A DNA stretch of 64,000 nucleotides from positions 1,020,979-1,084,978 of the forward strand of contig NZ_FOJG01000002.1 of assembly GCF_900110835.1 (NCBI RefSeq). The letters run 5' to 3'. The stretch is from Chitinophaga arvensicola (lineage in GTDB: Bacteria; Bacteroidota; Bacteroidia; Chitinophagales; Chitinophagaceae). Made by a program: the position numbers and the translations under genes. Under the pieces are notes generated by a model that was not told where the DNA came from, searched no databases, and worked only from the letters and a program-made list of their open reading frames with translations. Shown in pieces: positions 1-8,066 of the stretch (the first letter of the stretch is position 1; each line of letters opens with the position of its first letter).

Positions 1-110
1 AGTCCCTTTCATGTTTCTACTTATTTAGCCCGTTTATTTCTAAACCATTTTTTCATGAAATGATGACGCATTGTAGTACCGCCAGCAACTCCCGGATCAG
101 ATAAATGTAA

Positions 111-503
111 TTACGTATTTGCAAGACTAGCAAGCAGTATTACAATGAAGCAAAGAATTGGCCAGCCAAATATGTATATGGAAACACGCCAGCGGCCTTT
201 TATTTTTTTCCCAGGTGCTTCATCTTTAAATTCTTCCATAATACCATTCCACTTTTCCTTGTTATAAAAGATAAAATAGTGACCTACAAGCATACAAAGA
301 CAAAAAACAAAAACGACTCCTTTAGTTTCTGTAAATAAAGGCACACCCGGTATTAGCCAGAGCAGCAAAGCATAGATAGTAGCTATCTGAGTCATATGTA
401 CAAACGCGATCGTCCATATAACATCCAAGACTGGATAAAGTGATCTCTTATCCAGCGCTGAGCTGTAAAGTCTGTAAATAATATACTTATAAAATTGTAG
501 CAT
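111..503 (-). CDS. small polytopic membrane protein, function unknown
   Basis: A 130-residue protein that I do not recognise. About three hydrophobic stretches are visible, near residues 33-52, 60-78 and 106-127. A polar, lysine-rich segment (about 80-105) lies between the second and third, so it is probably an inner-membrane protein with a short cytosolic loop. No signal peptide or catalytic motif is seen. It lies upstream of nothing obvious on its strand, and the left edge of the window is close. The start is the first ATG of the frame. The family is unknown and no function is proposed. Confidence 0.6.
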   Translation of the reverse strand: MLQFYKYIIYRLYSSALDKRSLYPVLDVIWTIAFVHMTQIATIYALLLWLIPGVPLFTETKGVVFVFCLCMLVGHYFIFYNKEKWNGIMEEFKDEAPGKKIKGRWRVSIYIFGWPILCFIVILLASLANT

Positions 504-646
504 ATACTAATCCTTTAATGACCTAACTTTTCTATTTCTATTCGGCACCAGGTTCCTTTATCGCTAACCCAATTACTGAGTAATTAAATAAATATGCTAA
601 ATAACATCCCGCTATCCAAACATACAAGATCAGCCCCGACCTCACT

Positions 647-1711
647 TTACTTAGATGACTTTCCTTCCAACGCTTTTAGCCGGTCATTAAGCTGCGATAA
701 CAGTTGCTCCTGCTTTAATATCAATTGCTGCTGCTTTTCCAATTTCTTGTTCTGAGCAATCAGGTACAGGGTCAATTCCTCAATTTTCTGCATTTGCTTT
801 TGTTGCATCTCCCCCATATCCAAACCTTCTTTGATAATTTCAGCTTCAGCAGGTATATCGGGAAGGTGTTTATTACCGGCAATATACCTTTCTAATTCAG
901 ATAATGAAGGCAGCACATACCCCGGATCAAATACATAATCAGCCCAACCGGTTAACGTTACTTTCACCTTCTGAGCCGTAACTGTTCCTGCTACTGACAA
1001 TAATGACTGAGGCTTTGATGTGCCGATCCCCACATTTCCGTTATCCATTAAAGTGAGCCTTGGATTGCACAATCCACCGCCACACCCCTGATTGTCATAT
1101 GCCCAGAATTGCAGACTGTTACCATAAGTACCGGACATATTGAAGATACTCCAGCGGCTGGCTGCTCCAACTGCTGTTTTAGCCGGGTTCAGCAGGGAAA
1201 TAACACCTCCGATATCAGCATTTGTGACACTACTCACTATCATTCCATTTACTTCCAGCTTTTGAGAGGGATTGGGAACACCAATACCAACATTACCTGT
1301 TGAGTTAATACGCATACGTTCTGTTCCATAGGTTCCAAAAACTATATTCATATACATGTCAGGTACGGTCGAATAGCCACTCAGATCGATATATGACTTC
1401 ATATTGGCATTGAGGCCGCCACCAGCACTCAGCCTCAAAAAGCCGTCATCCGCATAATAGGAAGTATTACTCTGTCCCCGGATATCAAATGACGTACCAC
1501 TGGCAAGAGCAGGGCGATTGCTGGCATTACTCAGGCCAGCGTTTAAAGATATGCCTCCTGCCACCTGAAGCTTACTAAACCCATCATCCAGGGGACCCAA
1601 TACGAGACGGTTGGTAGTCTTATTCCCATTTGTAGTTACGGTTTGCAAATCCTGCGCATGAACGCCTGCAATTATAAAACCGAGGGCGATGGTAAACAAA
1701 CATTTTTTCAT
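647..1711 (-). CDS. tail-fibre-like secreted surface protein with C-terminal coiled coil
   Basis: A 354-residue exported protein with a signal peptide at residues 1-19 (ending GVHAQ). Two copies of the NVGIG motif (near 140 and 226) are typical of phage-tail-fibre-like repeats in Bacteroidota surface proteins. After the second repeat comes the block WADYVFDPGYVLPSL and then KHLPDIPAEAEI, which I recognise as a conserved C-terminal domain of such proteins. Residues about 300-350 are a Gln/Lys/Leu-rich coiled coil, which suggests a trimeric fibre. The function (adhesion or surface display) is inferred. Two fragments of a second copy lie at 23.9-24.2 kb and 25.9-26.0 kb, the latter with a conserved 5' leader as well. 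Confidence 0.75.
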   Translation of the reverse strand: MKKCLFTIALGFIIAGVHAQDLQTVTTNGNKTTNRLVLGPLDDGFSKLQVAGGISLNAGLSNASNRPALASGTSFDIRGQSNTSYYADDGFLRLSAGGGLNANMKSYIDLSGYSTVPDMYMNIVFGTYGTERMRINSTGNVGIGVPNPSQKLEVNGMIVSSVTNADIGGVISLLNPAKTAVGAASRWSIFNMSGTYGNSLQFWAYDNQGCGGGLCNPRLTLMDNGNVGIGTSKPQSLLSVAGTVTAQKVKVTLTGWADYVFDPGYVLPSLSELERYIAGNKHLPDIPAEAEIIKEGLDMGEMQQKQMQKIEELTLYLIAQNKKLEKQQQLILKQEQLLSQLNDRLKALEGKSSK

Positions 1712-1779
1712 AGGTATCTTAAAAATTTCTGGCTTTAAAAGTAATTTATTTTTTTAACTATATATTGGTTAACACTAAA

Positions 1780-1808
1780 AAATCGAGGCCACTTCAGAAC
1801 CTCGATTT
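1780..1808 (-). terminator. intrinsic terminator hairpin
   Basis: An inverted repeat with arms AAATCGAGG and CCTCGATTT around an 11-base loop. Read on the minus strand it is followed by a run of T, so it should end transcripts coming from the 2.1-3.0 kb genes before the tail-fibre gene. On the plus strand a shorter T-rich stretch also follows. Confidence 0.6.
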
Positions 1809-2008
1809 TATATGTTTATACCGTTTTTGAGAGAGCGTCTGTATTTTCTTTGACAGCATCATTCAAAATAGATCAAATATATTTTTTGTGGTGGTTTAAA
1901 TTTACCTGATAGTTTCTGTGGAAGTGCATTACCAACATACAGATACAGCACGATTAAGTTGAATCTACCTCTAAACACTAGATAATTTAAAAACCTGACG
2001 CTATTTCT

Positions 2009-2071
2009 TCATTTGAACCCATTTGAAGATATCCCACTCATCGTCAGTCCAAACGGATAATAATGAGCCTC
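2009..2071 (-). pseudogene. RHS core fragment (PFGLTM motif)
   Basis: Minus-strand translation gives EAHYYPFGLTMSGISSN followed by a stop. The YYPFGLTMxGISS block is a hallmark of the distal core of Bacteroidota RHS-repeat proteins. It has no start, is 20 codons long, and lies about 50 bp past the stop of the small secreted gene, so it is a relic. Three more copies of the same motif, with different codons, lie at 23.4-25.2 kb. Confidence 0.6.
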
Positions 2072-2120
2072 TTCCTTTCTCATCATCAAACGAGTCATTA
2101 ATTACTGCTATCATAAGCAT

Positions 2121-2738
2121 CTAAAGCTGTTTTATCCCACTATCCCAAGATAGTGTAGTATGCAAATAATACTCAGAAGTTATCTTTATCATATCATTCA
2201 TATCATACACAAAATGACTTATTATTACATCATCTTTATTAAAACCTTTTTTCAAATTTACAAGAAGATTACTTAATGGCTCTCGAAGCCTGTGAGATGT
2301 GATCTTAATTACTTTATTCTGATACCAACCTTCAAGTAAATAAGTATATAATTCTACAAAGTAGCAAGTAGAATTTTCTTTATAAATCAGTAGGATCCTG
2401 TAGATATTTTTAGCGCCTGTAATATTATTCTCTATAATGAAAAAATCCTTCCTCCTATTCTTTGTAATTAATTTATTGCAAAAAAGGCCCCTTAAGGAAA
2501 TATCATTTGACCGTCCAGTATCTTCATTACCAACAAGCATTTTAAACGCAAGTAGCCGCTGATTGTAATAATCCTTTACATTATCGTCTTTTGACATAAC
2601 TTTTTGCCTTTCCAGGGAAGCTATCGTTGCCTGATTCCATTTAACAACTAAAGAATCTATCTTCTTAAACGAAACTTGTTGTTGTGCCTGCAGGCTATGC
2701 ATAGCAGCAAAAAAAATCAATATAAAAAACATCTTCAT
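2121..2738 (-). CDS. small exported protein between RHS relics, family unknown
   Basis: A 205-residue protein with a signal peptide (about residues 1-18, ending SLQAQ), so it is periplasmic or surface-exposed. No known domain is recognised. The N-terminal block KIDSLVVKWNQATIASLE is shared with the 24.3-kb gene (HTDSLFIEWNKATIQSIE), so the two are paralogues. A nearly identical but deleted copy sits at 23.5-23.9 kb. Compared with that copy, this gene has lost one base near its end and stops at GIKQL instead of continuing to DAYDSNN. RHS core relics lie directly before and after it, so it may be a partner (immunity-type) gene of a lost RHS toxin tip. That role is inferred from position only. 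Confidence 0.6.
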   Translation of the reverse strand: MKMFFILIFFAAMHSLQAQQQVSFKKIDSLVVKWNQATIASLERQKVMSKDDNVKDYYNQRLLAFKMLVGNEDTGRSNDISLRGLFCNKLITKNRRKDFFIIENNITGAKNIYRILLIYKENSTCYFVELYTYLLEGWYQNKVIKITSHRLREPLSNLLVNLKKGFNKDDVIISHFVYDMNDMIKITSEYYLHTTLSWDSGIKQL

Positions 2739-2750
2739 ATTTTAAGGCTT

Positions 2751-3018
2751 TTACGGTATGTCCGTGGGTCCCATTCCGTCTGGATCAATAAATCTTATCT
2801 GATTATGATAGGCATAGTCGCTAGCACACCTGTTTTATTATAGATAAAATGGAACCTTCCTTCAGTTCATTGTAAAAATCTTCTGGCACATCTCCTAAAA
2901 AATCATTATACCTGATCAGGTTATCATAGTTAGACGCATATGTCGACCAGGCCTCCATATTTTCAATCTTCGGATCTATCTGGTTCCACCTTCCTATTTG
3001 CGGATCAAGATTCCTTGA
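2751..3018 (-). pseudogene. broken RHS C-terminal core
   Basis: Two minus-strand frames give RHS end-of-core sequence. The first reads SRNLDPQIGRWNQIDPK and continues to NYDNLIRYNDFLGD before a stop near 2821. The second, shifted by one base, reads DYAYHNQIRFIDPDGMGPTD and stops at 2751. The IGRW..IDP and RFIDPDGM blocks mark the point in RHS proteins where the conserved core gives way to the variable toxic tip. The frame change and lack of a start show decay. The small exported gene begins only about 12 bp after this piece. Confidence 0.7.
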
Positions 3019-3196
3019 TTGAATATGTTAACCAACTGCGATCTAATTTCAGTTCCGGAAATTACATTTATACAGAAGTCACAACTCTATCAATAATTGG
3101 CGGACCACTACTATCCGATGAAAAAGGGGTATTGAACGATTGTGAATAAAAACACCTGTTTAGCCTAAGCATCATCATCTGTTAAAATACAACAAA

Positions 3197-4657
3197 ATGC
3201 CAATTATCCCTCAGCGTCTAATACCGGAAATTTACAAGGATAAAGTTATTCAAAAACATATTTGGATAGGGCTAATCCTAATGATTACACAAATCACCGT
3301 ATTCAAACTCTTCTATCCTTTTGCGGATTTTTTTTCAGATTCCTACAGTTATATTTATGCCGCTATCACTGGCCTGAACGTAAACCTATGGCCAATTGGG
3401 TACACGAAATTTATCTGGCTCTTTCACCATATAACCCATTCTGATACTGCACTGGTTGTATTTCAATACCTCTTGATACAGGGGGCGACACTATACTTGC
3501 TGTTTACGGTATTTTACTACTACCAGCCTGGAAAGACTGTAAAGCTGGTTGTGTATTATATCCTCATGCTCAACCCCCTGAGCCTATACCTGAGTAACTA
3601 TATCTCCAGTGACGGGCTGTTTTTGGCCTTAAGCCTCCTATGGGCAGGACAACTCATCAGGATCATGCACAGGCCTACCATACTGCTAATGATGCTACAT
3701 TCCCTACTGATAGTGATCGCCTTTACCGTGCGCTATAATGCCGTTTTCTACCCGGTTATAAGTGCCATTGCCTACCTGTTAACAAGTAAAAAACTGGCCT
3801 ATAAGGCAACGGGAATACTATTACCAGTACTCCTGGTGGCCCTGTTCATCTCCTATACCAGGAACGAAACGCAGAAATATACCGGAACAAAGGAGTTTTC
3901 CGTTTTCGGTGGCTGGCAGCTGGCCAATAACGCACTATACATGTACCCTTTTATTGAGCTGCACGATGCACCACCAGCGCAGTGTGCAGGATTCCATCAA
4001 ACAGTAATTAAATTTTTTGAGAAAGCGGGTGATCAAATGAAAAGCCTGAGCCCTGCAGATGGGGCCTTTTATCTCCGGGACCAAAGAGCACCACTGAAAG
4101 TATACCTGGCAGAAAGAATGGGCAACAAGGAAGACAGTACAGGTGGCATACAATCCTGGGGATCGGTCTCTCCCATATATTCAGCCTACGGATCTTTCCT
4201 GATCAGCGGTTATCCCTTCTCCTTCACACGTCATTTCATCTTTCCGAATTTTGGGAATTACTGGGTCCCCCCTTTAGAAAAACTCGAGGTGTACAATTTA
4301 GGCAGTAACAAAGTTTCTTCCATTGCCGGGTATTGGTTTGATTATCCCAGTAGCAATGTGAGAGTAGGTTCAGCAACTGTTCAAAAAGTAATTTTAGGTC
4401 TATTCCCGGTGCTATTTGGCGGCCTGAACTTTTTATACCTGATAACACTGATAGGTGTGATCAGAACTGGTAAACTTAAAACCACCTCACAATCCCTAAA
4501 GCTCGGAATTTTGCTGTTCACCTGTTTATTGATCGCAAACGCAGCATTTGGGATCCTGGCCTCTCCTATCGTATTCAGGTATATGGCCTTTCCTATGGTC
4601 ATACTGATCATTTTTTCCGGTGTGTTGATGGAAAAATTAGACCTGAATGAAAAATAG
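3197..4657 (+). CDS. polytopic membrane protein, glycosyltransferase-like (GT-C type possible)
   Basis: A 486-residue integral membrane protein with roughly ten hydrophobic segments, and one larger extracytoplasmic loop at about residues 225-370. The layout (an acidic ADFFSDSYSY motif after the first membrane helix, many helices, then a long loop) resembles lipid-linked-sugar (GT-C, ArnT/PMT-like) transferases, in which an acidic first loop is catalytic. No signature is strong enough to name the donor or acceptor. The gene is followed at 110 bp by a glycosidase relic and a phosphoesterase on the same strand, so a role in surface glycan metabolism is plausible. Confidence in a membrane protein is high and in the enzyme class low. 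Confidence 0.65.
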   Translation: MPIIPQRLIPEIYKDKVIQKHIWIGLILMITQITVFKLFYPFADFFSDSYSYIYAAITGLNVNLWPIGYTKFIWLFHHITHSDTALVVFQYLLIQGATLYLLFTVFYYYQPGKTVKLVVYYILMLNPLSLYLSNYISSDGLFLALSLLWAGQLIRIMHRPTILLMMLHSLLIVIAFTVRYNAVFYPVISAIAYLLTSKKLAYKATGILLPVLLVALFISYTRNETQKYTGTKEFSVFGGWQLANNALYMYPFIELHDAPPAQCAGFHQTVIKFFEKAGDQMKSLSPADGAFYLRDQRAPLKVYLAERMGNKEDSTGGIQSWGSVSPIYSAYGSFLISGYPFSFTRHFIFPNFGNYWVPPLEKLEVYNLGSNKVSSIAGYWFDYPSSNVRVGSATVQKVILGLFPVLFGGLNFLYLITLIGVIRTGKLKTTSQSLKLGILLFTCLLIANAAFGILASPIVFRYMAFPMVILIIFSGVLMEKLDLNEK

Positions 4658-4766
4658 CTGGAAAATGGATAACACTGTTTAGCCAGGATGAATGATATTT
4701 GCCGGATGAAGCGCAGATCGGGTAAGAAGAGAAGGCAAATATCATTTACCAAACACCAGCACCACG

Positions 4767-5812
4767 ATGAAAATAATTAACCGGCTACTATGGATTGTTT
4801 TTGTAATCCCTTTTTTATCAGCAAACAGTCAGAACAGCTGGCCAAAAGAAAAGGCTGATGCCTGGTATAAAAAACAGGGATGGCTGATCGGCGCCAACTT
4901 TATACCTTCTACGGCTGTGAACCAGCTGGAAATGTGGCAAACGGAAACTTTCGACCTTCCAACCATCGATCGGGAACTTGGCTATGCAGAGAGCATAGGT
5001 TTTAACATCATGCGGGTATATTTACACCATGTTGCCTGGATACAGGACCCCAAAGGATTTAAAAAACGGATTAATGAATACCTAAAGATCGCTGACAAGC
5101 ACCACATCAAAACAATGTTCGTTTTTTTCGATGACTGCTGGAAGGACAAATACCAGGGTGGTACCCAACCGCCACCTGTGCCCGGTGTCCATAACAGTGG
5201 CTGGCTGAAAGATCCTGGCAGCCGGATCGACTCAATGCCCCAGCTAATGGACACACTAGCTACGTTAAAGACATTTTAAAAACCTACCGGAAAGATCAGC
5301 GTGTGGCTGTATGGGATCTGTATAATGAACCCGGACACTTCGGACACGGCGAAAAAAGCTGGCCATTACTCAAAAACGTGGTAACATGGGCCAGATCAGT
5401 CAAACTCCGGCAACCCATTACTATTGGCGTCTGGAACAAGGATTTTACGGCTTTCAACAAATTCCAGATCGAGAATTCAGATGTGATCAGCTTTCACAAT
5501 TATAGGGATAGCATATCTATGCAGGAGGCGATTGACAGCCTCCAACTTCGGGGCAAACCCCTGATCTGCTCCGAATACATGAAACGGGTTAACCAGAGCA
5601 CATTTGAGGCGATAACGCCTATCCTGAAAAGGGAAAACGTAAGCGCTATCAACTGGGGGCTGGTAGCCGGCAAAACGCAAACTAACTATCCACAGGGTAA
5701 CAAGGGCGGCGAGCCGGAACCTGCCGTATGGTACCACGACATATTCAAAAAGGACGGCAGCCCTTTTGCCCCTAAAGAAACCGCATTGATTAAAGAATTA
5801 ACCGCCAGGTAA
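4767..5812 (+). pseudogene. GH5-like glycoside hydrolase, frameshifted
   Basis: Two adjacent frames form one TIM-barrel glycosidase. The first (4767-5279) has a signal peptide (about residues 1-21) and the family blocks WLIGANFIPSTAVNQLEMW and GFNIMRVYLHHVAW, then CWKD and PGVHNSGW. The second frame resumes with YVKDILKTYRKDQRVAVWD, then the acid/base motif LYNEPG and later the probable nucleophile in LICSEYMKR. The break lies between about 5230 and 5262 and fits a single-base deletion. No slippery heptamer sits in the correct frame, so programmed shifting is unlikely. If the base is a sequencing error, the gene is an intact secreted glycosidase of about 345 residues. Its stop codon overlaps the next start by one base (TAATG). 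Confidence 0.75.
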
Positions 5813-6927
5813 TGAACGGTATACAGAAAGCATTAACTGTCCTGTGCGCACAATTGCTACCCATCATGCACGCAGCAGCTCAGAGCCAGGTAGCTATAAA
5901 TGATGGCCCCTACCTCTTCTACGAAACAGGAAAACCCATTTTAAAAACCATCCGGGATAACCAGGTAGTCACATTTGCCAATCCCGATAATGTCGAAATC
6001 ACCTTTAAAGACCATCCGGACTGGAATTTCGTTGTAGCTATAAAAGGCCAGCTGGACATTGAGCCGTCGGAATGGAAAAAGCCAGATGATAAACTATTGG
6101 TGATCTCCGATATTGAAGGAGAGTTTGAGGTGTTCAGGGCGCTCCTGCTTGCGAATAAGGTAGTAGACTCACAGTATAATTGGATCTACGGCAAGGGGCA
6201 GCTGGTCATTGATGGAGATCTTTTTGATCGCGGGTCACATGTAACGGAGTATTTGTGGTTGCTCTATAAGCTTGAACAGGATGCAACATCCAAAGGTGGT
6301 TACGTACATACGATTTTAGGAAACCATGATATCATGAATCTTAGCGGAGATCTCCGGTATGTATTACCAAAATACAAGGAAAGTGCACAGCTTATGGGAG
6401 TCGACTATATGCGGCTTTATGATGAAAATACTGAATTGGGCAGATGGCTTCGGACAAAGAATGTGATGGAGCGAATAGGCGATCAGCTGTTCATGCACGC
6501 CGGATTATCCCCCGAAATTCTCAAACTGCATTTATCCGTCCCTGAAATCAACGAAAAATGCAGGCCATTTCTAGCCACGCCCAAAAAGTCGCTACCGGAT
6601 ACAATGAAAGTATTCTTCGGCAAAGACTCGCCCTTCTGGTACAGGGGATATTTTATGGCACCCAGAGCTACCCTCACAGACGTTGACCTCAGTCTGAACT
6701 ATTATCAATGCAAAAGAATCATCGTAGGACACACTATCCTGGACCGGAATATTGCACTGTACTACCGGGGCAAAGTACTGGGAATTGATGTTGATGCGCA
6801 TAGTGGAAAATGCTCCGGAGCCTTGTTTAAGCATAACAGATGGTATATTATTAACGACAAAGGAATAGAAAAAAAACTCCGGTACAAAAAGGGAAATGAT
6901 ATCATTAAGGACAGTGATGTGTTATAA
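5812..6927 (+). CDS. secreted calcineurin-like metallophosphoesterase
   Basis: A 371-residue exported phosphoesterase with a hydrophobic signal segment (about residues 5-24). The metallophosphoesterase motifs appear in order: SDIEGE (99-104, where the family usually has GDxHG), GDLFDRG (135-141), GNHD (170-173), a HAG near 226 and VGHT near 306. Together these bind two metals and catalyse phosphomonoester or diester hydrolysis. The layout resembles Shewanella-like protein phosphatases. The His-to-Glu change in the first motif is unusual but occurs in this subgroup. It is translationally coupled to the broken glycosidase by a one-base overlap, suggesting a shared periplasmic pathway. The substrate is unknown. 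Confidence 0.8.
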   Translation: MNGIQKALTVLCAQLLPIMHAAAQSQVAINDGPYLFYETGKPILKTIRDNQVVTFANPDNVEITFKDHPDWNFVVAIKGQLDIEPSEWKKPDDKLLVISDIEGEFEVFRALLLANKVVDSQYNWIYGKGQLVIDGDLFDRGSHVTEYLWLLYKLEQDATSKGGYVHTILGNHDIMNLSGDLRYVLPKYKESAQLMGVDYMRLYDENTELGRWLRTKNVMERIGDQLFMHAGLSPEILKLHLSVPEINEKCRPFLATPKKSLPDTMKVFFGKDSPFWYRGYFMAPRATLTDVDLSLNYYQCKRIIVGHTILDRNIALYYRGKVLGIDVDAHSGKCSGALFKHNRWYIINDKGIEKKLRYKKGNDIIKDSDVL

Positions 6928-7141
6928 CCAGCGAAGCTTCAGTAATTGAAACTGACACCTTCCTCTCCTCTTTATAAATCGAAAAAAAATCACTATTTCT
7001 TTTTCAACTGAGAATAAATTGCAGTGATCTTTTTTAGTTTTACATCATCGGGAAACGCCGACAGAGAAACTCAAAATAACTAAAAAGAAAAAGGAAACCT
7101 TCAAGAGAACATATTATAAAGTTCACCGCCAAATTTCCCAT

Positions 7142-7297
7142 ATGAAGTGGTTCAAAATTGCCATGCTTGTAAGTGCGCGCCTACTGGGTTATCTTGAGTA
7201 TTATACTAAAAGTAACAGCGTAGTCTACTTTTATGCAAATAAAAGTGATGGCTACATCAAACTATTGGGAATGTCTGAACCGAATAGCATTAATTAA
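7142..7297 (+). CDS. short exported peptide, truncated paralogue
   Basis: A 51-codon frame beginning MKWFKIAML. It matches the start of the next gene (MKWFKVIML) and keeps the VYFYANKSDGYIKLLG block of the family, but stops before the C-x7-C region. The upstream leader (AAACTCAAAATAAC, then an A/G-rich stretch) is repeated before the next gene, so the pair is a tandem duplication. This member is probably a decayed copy. It is too short for routine gene calling but is well supported by the paralogues. Confidence 0.5.
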   Translation: MKWFKIAMLVSARLLGYLEYYTKSNSVVYFYANKSDGYIKLLGMSEPNSIN

Positions 7298-7389
7298 TGC
7301 CAACAAAAAAACTCAAAATAACCGAAAGGGAAACCAGAAACCCGTAAAGTAACACCTTGAAAAACACGACAGCCCGAAAACATACATTT

Positions 7390-7662
7390 ATGAAATGGTT
7401 TAAAGTGATTATGCTGCTTTGCAGCGCATTTCTCGGCTTCTCAAAAGCCTTCTCAGAAGCAAATAGAGTTACATACATATATGTCAACAAATGTAACCCG
7501 TATGTTAAACTCACTGGCCCGTTTGACGCTTCCAGGTGCTCGAATCCCAGCGCCAACCCCTGTTATTACACAATAACTACTGATTTGGGCCCAACTACAA
7601 CCAAGGGAGCATTGGATGCCGCAGGAGGTACGCCAAGCTCACAAAAAAAATGCTACATCTAG
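7390..7662 (+). CDS. short exported Cys-pair peptide (family member)
   Basis: A 90-residue protein with a signal-type N-terminus (about residues 1-22). An upstream TTG at 7357 would add 11 residues, but the ATG at 7390 matches the start of the paralogue at 7142. The mature part has the family pattern: aromatic strand RVTYIYV, then YVKLTG, then a Cys pair spaced C-x7-C (CSNPSANPC), then a Thr-rich segment (TTDLGPTTTKGALDAAGG) and a C-terminal YI. This copy has extra cysteines (in VNKC and near the C-terminus). It is a possible substrate of the lyase/kinase 400 bp downstream, which is inferred from clustering. Confidence 0.7.
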   Translation: MKWFKVIMLLCSAFLGFSKAFSEANRVTYIYVNKCNPYVKLTGPFDASRCSNPSANPCYYTITTDLGPTTTKGALDAAGGTPSSQKKCYI

Positions 7663-7756
7663 AACATAGTGGCAAGATATTGCTCAACTAAAAGATGTTG
7701 TATCGTGTAGTTGCTGACAAACGATTCTCATTAAACAGCCAACAATTTTTTTTGGA

Positions 7757-8020
7757 ATGAATTATTTGCTAATGCTTTTGCTATACACTTCTAGTATAGA
7801 CAGGCAGGACACGTCAAAATGTGAACGATATCTTTATTCATATGACAGACCGGCTAATGCATATCTTCTTACAAATAATAAATATAGAGGCAAATCTGCT
7901 CCTGGGGGAAGTCATCCATTGTATTACGAGTCATTTAAAAACATTGGATTTTGGGCCAGTGAGGAAGAATTAATTAAAGCCAAAGCAAAGGCTAGTTGTC
8001 AAAAAGGATATACATATTAA
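7757..8020 (+). CDS. small protein before the LanKC-like gene, unknown
   Basis: An 87-residue frame with a short hydrophobic start (MNYLLMLLLYTSS) and two cysteines (in SKCERY and ASCQKGY). It does not share the core pattern of the flanking Cys-pair peptides. It lies between the peptide at 7390 and the kinase-like gene at 8067, 46 bp from the latter, and is probably in the same transcript. No family is recognised. It could be a divergent peptide substrate or an accessory protein. Confidence 0.5.
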   Translation: MNYLLMLLLYTSSIDRQDTSKCERYLYSYDRPANAYLLTNNKYRGKSAPGGSHPLYYESFKNIGFWASEEELIKAKAKASCQKGYTY

Positions 8021-8066
8021 ATACAAGTCGAAGCCAGTAATAATCAAAGCTCAATAGCATCAATCT

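Noticed and set aside
1999..2114. A minus-strand frame reading SVWTDDEWDIFKWVQMKK over the RHS relic at 2009-2071
   Set aside because: It looks protein-like, but the other frame carries the RHS motif that recurs at 23.4, 24.2 and 25.2 kb with different codons, so I take that frame as the ancestral one.
2940..3149. A plus-strand frame of 69 codons
   Set aside because: It lies opposite the RHS core relic (IGRW..IDP on the minus strand); the RHS reading is supported by motif matches, this one by nothing.
5230..5285. Programmed -1 frameshifting of the glycosidase
   Set aside because: The A/T run TTTTAAAAA does not form an X-XXY-YYZ heptamer in the zero frame, and no stem or pseudoknot is obvious; a simple deletion is more likely.
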